From positions 7,052,603 through 7,116,602 of the forward strand of contig JAAONU010000013.1 in assembly GCA_012932295.1 (NCBI GenBank): a DNA stretch of 64,000 nt, written 5' to 3'. Below, in pieces: positions 22,155 to 32,700 of this stretch. The DNA is from Cyclina sinensis. Taxonomy: Eukaryota > Mollusca > Bivalvia > Venerida > Veneridae. The notes below the pieces were generated by a model. The model worked only from the letters and a program-made list of their open reading frames with translations. It was not told the DNA's origin and ran no database searches. How positions within the stretch are numbered: the stretch's first letter is position 1; each line of letters opens with the position of its first letter. The position numbers and the translations under genes were made by a program.

Positions 22155-25100
22155 CGCTCAGTGCGAATTTTGCAAAACCCGCGAGACCCGGCAGATGAGA
22201 CTCATCATGGACGAAAATTTACATAAAATATGTCCGTGAGACCCCGCTGACTGGAAATTTTCACCACCGCGGACATAAATCTACATCCGTAAGCGTTTCC
22301 TATTCAGAATGCCGCGGTACATCGCAAGGGAACGCGGTGGTCAATCACCCCTGATCGCGGTGAAAACTGTTTTTACAATTTACAATTAATTATTAAAACT
22401 TTACAACTTTGTAACTCTTGTTGTTCTTTTGTTATTTTATTGGGTAATGTTCAAAAAAATATTTGACATCACGGCAAATTGTTGTCGTTGTATTAAATTG
22501 GAAAATAGAGTAGATACGCAAGTTCATGGTTGTGAAAACCACTTTAAGTCAAATACTGAATAATCTACAGCATTTATGAAAAAGTAACAAGACGTCAACT
22601 TTTGTTTCTTATTTAATACACTATGAAAACTTAATCCTTGTCAATTTCTTCTAAGAAACAAGAGGGCCATGATGGCCCTGTATCGCTCACCTGAGTATGA
22701 CTGCTTAAAACAAAGTTGCTATGGACCTGGTTAATTGAACCCAGATGACCCATATTCGAACTTGACCTAGAAATTATTGAAACAATCTTTTTGACAAATT
22801 TCCAGGATATTTGGACTGAAAAAGTAGCATCTAGAGTGTTAACAAGGTTTCTCGATATTTAGGCTCTGTGACCTAGTTTTTGACCCCAGATAACCCATAT
22901 CCAAACTTGAGCTACAAATCATCAAAACAACCTATCTGACAAATTTCCAGGACATTTGGACTTAAAATGTAGCCTCTAGAGTGTTCACAAAGTTGTTCCA
23001 TATTTGGGATCTGTGACCTAGTTTTTGAACCAACTTGAGCTAGAAATCATCAAAAAACCTGTCTGACAAATTTCCAGGATATTTGGACTGAAAATGTAAC
23101 CTCTGGAGTGTTAAAAAGTTTTTTACATATTTGTATCATGTGACCTAGTTTTTGATCTCAGATGACCCATATCAAAATTAGAGCTAGAAATCATTGAAAC
23201 AACCTTTCTGACAAATTTCAAGGACATTTGGACTAAAAATGTAGCCTCTAGAGCTTTTACAAGGTTTTTCTACTTTCGGGCTTTGTGACCTAGTTTTTGA
23301 ACCCAGAGAACCTATATTCAAAACTGAGCTAGAAATCATCAATAGAATCTTTCTGACAAATTTCCTGGTTATTTGGACTGAAAATGCTACCTTTAGAATA
23401 TTAACAAGGTTTTTCCATCTTTGGACTCTGTGACCTAGTTTTTGACCCCAGATGACCCATCCTCGAACTTGATCTAGAAATCCTCAAGGCAATTTTTCTG
23501 ATTATTTGGGCTGAAAATGTAACCTCTAGAGTGTTAACAAGATTTTTCTATTTTTGGGCTCTGTGACCTAGTTTTTGAACCCAGATGACCCATATTTGAA
23601 CTTATGCTAGAAGTCTTTAAAGCAACCTTTCTGACAAATTTCCAGAATATTTAGGCTGAAAATGTAATCTCTAGAGTGTTAACAAGATGTTTCTATTTTT
23701 GGGCTCTGTGACCTAGTTTTTGAACCAAGATGACTTATATTTCAACTTGTGATAGAAATCTTTGAAGCAACCTTTCTGACAAATTTCCAGATTATTTGGG
23801 CTGAAAATGTAATCTCTAGAGTGTTAACAAGATGTTTCTATTTTTGGGCTCTGTGACCTAGTTTTTGAACCAAGATGACCCATATTTGAACTTGAGCTAG
23901 AAATCATAGAAGCAACCTTCCTGACAGATTTCCAGATTATTTGGTCTAAAAATGTTACCTCTAGAGTGTTAACAAGGTTTTTCAATATTTGGGCTCTGTG
24001 ACCTAGTTTTTGACCCCATATGACCTTTATTCGAACTTAACCTAGAAATCATCAAAGCAACCTTTCTGACACATTTCAAGATTATTTGGGCTGAAAATGT
24101 AACCTCTAGAGTGTTAACAAGATTTTTCTATTTTTGGGCTCCGTGACCTAGTTTTTGAACCCAGATGACCCATATTTGAACTTGAGCTAGAAATTATAGA
24201 AGCAACCTTCCTGACAGATTTCCAGATTATTTGGTCTAAAAATGTTACCTCTAGAGTGTTAACAAGGTTTTTCAATATTTGGGCTCTGTGACCTAGTTTT
24301 TGACCCCAGATGACCTATATTCGAACTTAACCTAGAAATCATCAAAGCAATTTTTCTGACACATTTCAAGATTATTTGGGCTGAAAATGTAACCTCTAGA
24401 GTGTTAACAAGATTTTTCTATTTTTGGGTTCCGTGACCTAGTTTTTGAACCCAGATGACCCATATTTGAACTTGAGCTAGAGATCATCATTAGAACATTT
24501 CTGACAAATTTCCAGGATATTTGGACTGAAAAAGTAGCCTCTAGAGTGTTAACAAGGTTTTTCTATATTTGGGCTCTGTGACCTAGTTTTCCAACCCTGA
24601 TAACCCATGTTCGAACTCGTCCGAGATATTAATGAGACAAACATCCTGACCAAGTTTCATGACAATTGAGGCAAAAATGTGACCACTTGAGTGTTAACAA
24701 ACCAATTGGTAACGGACGGACGGACAGACGGACGGACGGACGACGGACAAAAGGTGATCAGAAAAGCTCACTCTGTCACTACGTGACAGGTGAGCTAAAA
24801 ACTGGGTAAAGATTTTCCGAAAATGAGAACTGAAAGTAGAGTGTAAGCATTGCTATTTTTAGAAAAGCATGCAGCATTAGATCATGTGATGTGGAAAAGG
24901 CAGTAAAATAGTGGGAATTTTTTATGGAAAATTACTCAGGCTTTCTGTCAAAAGTTAGCACTTAGAATAACAACCAATAAAAAAAAGATGGTGTTATACC
25001 ATGTGTAAAGATCATAGGTCAGGGGAAGTGTGAGTGACAGGTTGTTCCTTTGAGGGTAGGTGTCAAAACAATGTTGTGTATCAAAGATAAGGCACCATAA

Positions 25101-25375
25101 ATTTAAAGTCATTGTGTAAAATTAGAGCATGGTGAAAAACATTTATTTTTGGAGCTATAGTTATAATGGCTGCCGCATTCCCCGGCGAGAAACAGGTAAC
25201 TGATTTTATTGATAACTTAAATACAGTCTTCGGTATTTTTTGTCCGAGGTGGAAACAACTGGACACCGCGGATTACAGCAGAAATCAGCCCTCTCATTGC
25301 GGATGTCCACCGCGTTTGTTCGCGAAAAACAAATTGTCTGCGGTGGTACTGCGGAAAAGGCAGAATCTTCGCTGA
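22155..25375. mobile_element. composite ~3.2-kb insertion into the gypsy fossil
   Basis: The gypsy sequence stops near 22155 and resumes near 25376. The inner ends are CpG-rich, with 'ccaccgcggac' and 'accgcgg' motifs, and show an imperfect inverted similarity ('gctcagtgcgaattttgc' on the left; its approximate complement ending at 'cttcgctgagc' on the right). No clean target duplication is seen. It contains the pearl-like repeat at 22657-24800. A short open frame at 25166-25375 is not recognised as a gene. Confidence 0.45.
22657..24800 (+). mobile_element. pearl-like repeat with ~13 tandem ~145-bp modules and (ACGG)n
   Basis: The left end is 'aacaagagggccatgatgg' then 'ccctgtatcgctcacctgag'. 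The body has 12-13 tandem modules of ~140-150 bp, marked by 'gtgacctagtttttgaac' (about 22870 to 24579) and 'ctctagagtgttaacaag'. Near the right end is an ACGG microsatellite (24712-24747), then the inverted pair 'agctcactctgtcac'/'gtgacaggtgagct' and AAAA. This layout matches my memory of bivalve pearl elements. No ORF. Confidence 0.8.
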
Positions 25376-25538
25376 GCATATTTGATGGTGAAAAAAATAA
25401 TTCATCAATACTTGAAGTGAATGTTCATATTCATTCAGTGATTAAAAATTTGCAGTTAAGTCCTGACCAGATGACAGAATTATGTGACGCAACGTGAAAT
25501 GACAGCACTCTTATGCTACTGAGTAACATTGTCCGGGA

Positions 25539-26380
25539 GAGTGTCAGACGTTTAGACCCCTTGTCACCTAGACCCCTTTAAATTTTGAATTGAAGGTGAC
25601 ACTTAGACCCTTTGAAGACACTTAGACCCCTATTTTTTTGAGACACTTAGACCCCTTATTTTGGATTTTGACAATATGAAGTATGTTTGATGTTTTTTTT
25701 TTCTCATATTTGTTTGAAATAAATTTTTTGTTAGGGAATGTATATTTTTATCAGTTTGATGACTGAAGCAATAAAAATATACAATGTTTACTTATAGAAT
25801 TTAATAAAGTAATCCAAAATATTAATTAAAGTAATCCAAAAATTCAATTTCACAGTACCAAATATTTTTAGCATAGAGACAAGGAATGGATCGATGAATG
25901 AAATAATGCATGTATTTTTATAATAAACATGAGTTGCTATCTTTCACCAATGAAAAACAATTTAACATATGAGTAATTAAATTAGTAAAAACATGTTGGA
26001 AAAGTGTTATAATAACTAATTATTTCTCAATTTGCCCTTTATGTTTATAATCTTTAACACCTCTTCTGATATTTAACACCTCTCCTGATAGGTTTTTCCC
26101 CATGAAATTATGTTTCTTTCTTTTTCTTGATCCTTTTCAATCAAATTTTACCAAAAATCATTACTTTATTGAATTGATATAATACCAAAAAATAATAATA
26201 AAAAATAATAGTAATAAAATCAATCTCATGGCTAAATCAATATAACTGAACATTCCTGAAATAAGGGGTCTAAGTGTCTTTTAAAAAAATCAAATCAAGG
26301 GTCTAGGTGTCTTAGGGGTCTAAGTGTCATCTAAAACTGAAAGGGGTGTAATTGTCAAGGGGTCTAACTGTCTTGCTCCC
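25539..26380. mobile_element. 842-bp MITE with iterated GACACTTAGACCCCTT ends
   Basis: Flanked by an exact 8-bp duplication GTCCGGGA (25531-25538, 26381-26388). The ends are inverted and built from repeated 'gacacttagacccctt' variants: four to five on the left, complements on the right. The middle is AT-rich without an ORF. It sits inside the gypsy fossil, and the host frame runs on across the duplicated site, so the boundaries are well supported. Confidence 0.88.
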
Positions 26381-26465
26381 GTCCGGGAAGGATGGCCAGA
26401 TCACATGAAGAATTTTCCAGAGTGTTTGAGACCATATTGGAATTTCAAAACTATATAGAAAGTTT

Positions 26466-28489
26466 ACTTTCATTTTAAATTTTTCATTTCATCATCTTGA
26501 ATTTTTCAAATTGGTCACCTCTTGACTTCTCCGTTGGGAACGTCTTGTTTTTCCTTTAGGTACGTTTTGGTAAACTGGGTACGATTGTACATGTACTTCC
26601 CACACAAGAAATTGGAAGCAAGAGAAATACACATATTTTAAAGTTATTTTGCAAAAGATTGAATTCATGATACTTTCTTATTTTTTACCTTCAAAATAGT
26701 CTTAGATGTGCAGATAAGTACTCATTTCCTCTTTTTTGAGCGAGAGGAGTCTACCGGAAGCTATCTGAGCTGAGGTAGGTATTGACCCTATACACATATT
26801 AGCCGGTACAAAATTTTGTCCGGTGGCAATATCCTGGTTTAGTCAGACCCACCAGTTTACTTCTTTCGTGAGCCTTATCAGTAATACAGTCTAACTTCTT
26901 TCAAATATAATATGTATATCTTTATAAACTGCGAGACTCTCCTATCGAGCATGAACTACAGGAGCGCAAAATAAAAAGGAATAAAAATTGTGAAAGTGTG
27001 ACGTCAAACGAAATAACAACAAGGAATATAACTGTGATACTGAGAGAGACTAATAATTAGGGATCATTTGTGGCGTTCAGAGACTGTCTGACAAATACAG
27101 GTCAAAACCACCCAAAACCAAAACGGTCCAGTCAAAACGGATCACATTTCAAGTTAGTCTGGTACCCGTCAAGTACTTTATTGGAAACGTAGTAGTGTCA
27201 GTGGAATGTAACTCCAAACTAATTTCAAGTCAGAACGGACCACATTTCAAGTAAAAAAAAGTTAAAAAGTAACTCTTCTGAAGTTGAAACATGCAAATGA
27301 CCCCAAAAAATGTCAAACTCATTTCAATTGGAAGAAAATAATTTGATTTCAGATTGAACTGCAGAAATATGAGTTAACTGCACTTCCAATAAAAAATATT
27401 ATTTTCTGCTTTATATGAAAGCTCCAGCCGATTTTCTTTTTTCTGCAAAAATAGGAAAAGAAAAAGAAACATCTTATAATCAGACTGTGTTTAAGAGAAA
27501 ATTATATTTAAGGAATTACCGTCTCTGGTAGGAAACGGGAAACGAATGTTTGTGTAGCAGTATAGCTGTAGCTGAAAGAATTAACAAAATTTCAAAGTTT
27601 CAAAGTTTATTGGCAAAGTCGGCATATATCATACCTTTGGCCAATTAACAATATTCAAAGAAAGAATTAACAAAGATTTGCATTTCAGATTAAGTGGCAA
27701 CACACTGCTAGATACATGCAGTGAATACACAAGTACTTGCATCGCTTTGTTTTGTTTTGGGGAAAGTCATTAAATCCGTAATTTTTGCATCAAAAACTTT
27801 TTATTAAAAATACAAACTTACCTGATTTGGATCAATTTATTTTTAAAATTAATAAGTACAATTTAGGAAGTGACGTATTTTAAGTGATGTACAGAATATT
27901 CGGTTTTTTTTTACATTGATAATGATCCAAGATTCTCCCAAATTGATAATAACGTCAGCGCATGGTACAAAATGAATCAGTATCCAAATATAGGTGTCGC
28001 CATTCTCAGCGCCTTCAATGACAATCAGAATCACGGTTTCAGTACATTCGTCTACCCTAGCTAAATACACATATCATAACATTTTTTTTGTATTATTACG
28101 TATACATCGTTAGAATAATGGCTTCCATTTTTTTGCGGTACAGTATAGCTATGTGTGAGGTGAAGGTGGTGGAGCTGCTCGGTTCACTAAAAAATGTCAG
28201 TCAGTGTAGTAATGAATAGCGCAGAGCATAAAATCGAAATTTCTTAAGTATAAAATTTATACATGTATACAACATTGTGGGAAAAGGACACGTTTAGTAC
28301 TGTAGTTATTCATAATTGAACAGACAATGAGTTGTATATACCATCTTATTTCATGATCCAACGGCACACATCAAAGCTTATCTGTTGAACGATTGCTATC
28401 GTCTGCTTTAGCCTGTTGTGGGTAAGTCAGTATAGAATACAGTATAATGAGAGAATTGACATTCGGTACAAACATTAATGACCAGACTC
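26466..28489. other. intergenic, no gene seen
   Basis: Unique-looking AT-rich DNA. Two diverged direct copies of a motif with 'acggaycacatttcaagt' lie at ~27123-27155 and ~27232-27262, possibly one end of another iterated-motif element. No exon or RNA gene recognised. Confidence 0.4.
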
Positions 28490-28493
28490 TTAA

Positions 28494-28907
28494 AGCGACC
28501 GACTCACAGAATTTAGATTAAAATATTTTTCTTTAAGATTAAAGAAAAATTAATACACTATGCCAAAGAACAACATAATTTTATGCCTCTATATATAATA
28601 AAACCTGAAGAAAAAATAATTTGAATTCATTAGGACTCGAACGCATGCCCTTCATGTCAGTAAAGTTATTATTACCTAGACCTCTGAGCCACTGTGGAAT
28701 GTTTTTAACAATTGTCAAAATTAACAATATGAACAAATAAATTTTTTACCGATACAAGTTTGAAAAAAGGTTATATAAGATGTTTTTCTGTTACAAATAA
28801 ATAGACAGTAACTTAGTTTACAAATGTTCTTCACAACTACAACCAGAATTTTTATATGTATAAACATCTTTTTTATGCATCGTCGACTCATCTGTGAGTC
28901 AGTCGTT
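28494..28907. mobile_element. 414-bp TTAA-flanked MITE containing a tRNA-like sequence
   Basis: TTAA occurs on both sides (28490-28493 and 28908-28911). Terminal inverted repeat: 'agcgaccgactcacag' versus the complement of 'ctgtgagtcagtcgtt', 14 of 16 matching. TTAA duplication is typical of piggyBac-like or Kolobok-like elements. No ORF. Confidence 0.75.
28622..28697 (-). repeat. tRNA-like (pol III A/B box) segment
   Basis: On the minus strand an A-box-like TGGCTCAGAGG is followed 38 nt later by a B-box-like GTTCGAGTCC, with a possible anticodon stem CTTTA/TGAAG. The acceptor stem is poor, so this looks tRNA-derived (SINE head or tRNA pseudogene) rather than a working tRNA gene. Confidence 0.55.
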
Positions 28908-29743
28908 TTAACTGAAAAAGGTCTATAATGTATCTGCTTCGTATCGATACTTTTAATGTTTTGCTCAGGCGCCCAAAACCTAGATGAATACGAATGCTAA
29001 AGAAACCGTTTTTGTCTCGTTGTTACCTTGCGGGTTCTCATTTTCGTTTATTGGGTGTCGTGTCTTTTTTTTTAATTGATCTGTTTATAAATTTATGATC
29101 TCTTTTCCTGTTTACTTTTTGCCTTTGTGGGGAGGCTGTGTTTACTAGTTGTTTGGGTTTTCCTAATATGCGTTTTCCGCCATTTTTATCTGAGGTCGGC
29201 AAGAGTTCATATCAAATCAACAATTCAAGTAAGAGTTTTAATTGGCGGCTGACTACACTGACAGTACGGACGAACCACAGTTATATTGAATAACTATCAT
29301 TCATTTTTTATAACCCATTGTTATTGTGGAGTATGTGTTTAATACAGCGGTCTCAGCTATGTTCCATGTTCCGGGTACCGGGAATAACCAACGTTTAGTA
29401 CGTACTTTTCTGCAGGGGTCTTTTCAAAATTAAAAACAACTACTAAAAGCAGCAAATTTTGAAAATAGTATAAAAAATCTCTGCCTTGGACTGACAGAAT
29501 TCTTATTCAATGTAAATAGTAAAAAGTCGTCAGAAATGGAGACTAGTTAACGAACATATCTGAAACAAAAAATCATCCTTTTGAGGTTGTCCCAAATTAT
29601 AAGTAAGAGAGAATGCTCTCCCTTTTATTTATTGTCAAAGATGGGATATTTTTTAGGAAGATACATGTAATTCATTTTTGACTCTCCTTTTTCAGTAAAT
29701 ATGCAAAGAGTAGAATGATCAAAAACTTGCCATGTATATAGAA

Positions 29744-32700
29744 ATGGTACACAAAGTATTGTTTCACAGTAAAATTTTGTCAGATTTCTGTCCACGGCAT
29801 CTGAAATTGCACTCGATCCATGGAACAAAACGACAACTATGTTCAGGTAGCAGATCTGGTGAAACTAAATGGTTTGGATCAACATTCAGAGAGAAAATGA
29901 TCAAGAAGCATTTTGTTCCTAGTGAAGAAGAAGGTATATTGGCAGAATTTTCATAGTATTTTTCAGGTCTTTTGCTCAGAGAGATCAATGACAATCACAT
30001 ATAATTGTTCAAAGAAAACCAGTTTTTGCAACTTTGATTGTTCTGCTTTCACTTTCACAGCCCTTGAGGAGTTCTAATTTACGAAATACTTACCAGAATT
30101 TAATGTTCACACACTATTGTATTTGTTATTTCCGAATGTCAGACAAAATCCCCTTTGGACAAAATCTCCTTCATGTATTTTTGTATATCTGGACATAATC
30201 CCCTCCATGGGTGGACATAATCCCCTTCATGTGTGAAATTTTGAAGTGGACAAAATCCCCTCAATAAAATTGCTAACTAGGACAAAATCCCCCTCAGATG
30301 AATTTTCTGTTTATAAAGTGGGTATGAGAGTGACATACTGCATTATACTGTGTGGTGATTGCTAGTACTTTATTCGGGAATATTGGTTTCAACATCAGTT
30401 CTATTCTGCGAATAAATTCAAAACAATTAAAGAAATTGCCTAATCAAATATATTTGTTATGCAGTTGATAATTTACCACAATTTTAATGAACACTTCTAA
30501 ACTAATTAAATTGTTTTTAATGATAATTTGGTTGATAATTGATCTGAACAAATAAAAAAAATATGTCTTATCAAGCTTATATAATTATAAAGGTTAACTT
30601 GATACATAATTATAAATAAAAAACCAATCAATTTTTATGGAGCATAATAATACATTAGAACCCTATGAAACAAGGGGATTTTGTCCAGGTAGGTAAGGGG
30701 ATTTTGTCCAGCCTTGCAGAAACATGAAGGGGATTATGTCCACCCATGGAAGGGATTTTGTCCGGGTATGCGAAGGGGATTTTGTCCGAAGGGGATTATG
30801 TCAGTACACCGTTATTTCCATATGCCAATTTCTTTTCAACGCTGCCAATTCATTTCCCATGTTGCTTTTTAGAAGTGCATTATCCATATTTGTATGTAAA
30901 TTGTGATAGTTTAATTATAACAATACTTTTAATGTTGCAACCATTGAAAACTAGTGTGATTTTTATAATTCTGTCTCAAAGTTTCTAAGTTTGGAAAGCA
31001 CACAGAAAAACATGTTGTAAAGATTTACTTAAATCAAAATATCATTTCTTATGGATTTCAGTGATATTTACAAATGATAGGAAAAATATTTATTTTTATT
31101 ATATAGCATGTACAAGTAGAGTATATCAAAAAAGGGAAGTAAAAAGTTCTAACGGCTCAGTAGTTTATCTACATGTTTTTGGTATTGTGATTATATAGTA
31201 CCACCTCATTGATTATTTTTAAGACTAATTTTTTCTTCAACAGCTGAGGGACTCAAAAAAAAATTTCCTGACCCCAAAAAAGTGGTTGATGATCTGTTTG
31301 CTCCATTTAAAATGGCTGATGAGAGTTTAGTTCCAAAACTGGAAATGAAGAAACAGCTCAGGGACAGTGTGTGTAAGACAAGATTAGTGTTTAGTTGGCC
31401 AGTGGAGACAGATGTTTGTGGAGTGCATGAGAAAGAGGATATGTCTGTTAATAATGCATATCTCAGAGCCTGTCAGTTCCTTTCGGTATATAGATATTCC
31501 TTATTACTTTCAGACGAACTAAGTATTATATAATACAGTTTATGCTTTTTCTCAGTTGTCATAGTTATTCATATTTCTAGAAAGATAAGGTATGGAAAGG
31601 TCATAATAGAAATCATTAGGATGTAAGTGTATGTACTGGACTCTCAACCAAGATTATTATCCAGTCAGTGAATTTTTGCAGCAGCTTCCACAATGTCCAA
31701 CTTCAGAAAACCAGTGTTATTGATTCATTTTTAGCTTGACTTTTTTTGAGTTATTGTCATAGTCATGGTGTTGTTGCCGTTGCCGTTCAAATGACCCTGA
31801 CCATCAAGGTCATATTTGAATTTTGCTAATATTGGCCATAATGTCATTTTTAGTTCTTTTTTATTTATACTTGCACAAAACAATGCTCATGACAAAACCT
31901 ACATGTTAAATTATTCAAGTATGACCTCAACCTTTAAATGACCTTTACAGTCAAGTTCGAATTATTGCTTTTTGCTAAAATAGCCAAACTTTTGTTATTT
32001 ATTGACGAATTTGATCTATACAGGGACAAAACAACACTTAGAATAAAACAAACGTGTTGAACAATTCAAGCATTACCTTGACCTTTTAATGACCTTGACA
32101 TTACTTAACTTGGCTATATCTTTGTTGTTAATGGATGTAGTGTCTTCATGCTTGGACATAACTACCTTTTAGACAATACCTCCAAAGAAGGTTAAACTGA
32201 ACTTGACCTTGACCTTTAAGGTCAAATTTCTGAATGTAGCTAAAATTGGCCATAACTTTGTTTTGTATAATTATATTTTCAAATGATGTTTCATTTGAAA
32301 TCCCTTCACCACAATGTGCTTCCTCTGATGGTTGTGTTTGCCTTTGGAAATAGGAAAAAGTCGAGCGTGACCCCCGCTTGCGGTGGCTCTTGTCTATATT
32401 GCCAACAAAATACTGCAGAAGGAATATTGGAGTATTAATTTACTGGTTTTTTGTTATAGTTTATGGGTCTAGTAAGGATGTCCGAAACAGGCACAGACGT
32501 GTACACTACAAACCAGGTGATTAAACTGCTTGAAGAGCTGGCATCTTTCCAGAGCAGTATATGTGGTTATGAAACAAACAATTTCCGTGTGATAAATCTA
32601 CTGCAACACAATCAAGACGACGATGTGGCCTGGGACTCCAGCTTACAGGTTGTACAAGAGATTTATTTGAATTTCCATGAATTTTCATAAAAATATGCAA

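Larger units (their letters stand above)
19380..26465 (+). pseudogene. decayed Ty3/gypsy pol fossil in four fragments
   Basis: Fragments at ~19380-19451, 21520-22155, ~25376-25538 and 26381-26465 read collinearly as pol of a Ty3/gypsy LTR retrotransposon. They cover the linker and start of reverse transcriptase (EIDKNVPPVV, WVNSLVITEKKNG, DPGDLNKA, FAVLDEKDGYHK), part of RNase H (LTDHRPLEFLF) and the region before integrase (REGWP). An internal deletion near 21995-22015 removes the catalytic YxDD part of RT and joins RT to RNase H out of frame. Stops and a frameshift are present (stop and frame change near 21805). No LTRs were recognised. Three later insertions separate the fragments. Nonfunctional. 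Confidence 0.8.

Noticed and set aside
22657..24800. CRISPR-like array
   Set aside because: Repeats are long diverged ~145-bp modules without distinct spacers, in a eukaryotic genome.
25166..25497. Short frames starting MAAAFPGEK and MSEVETTG
   Set aside because: They span the junction between the composite insertion and the gypsy fossil; the recognisable part is gypsy pol, the rest repeat.
28622..28697. Functional tRNA gene
   Set aside because: A and B boxes are present but the acceptor stem does not pair well and the sequence lies inside a MITE.
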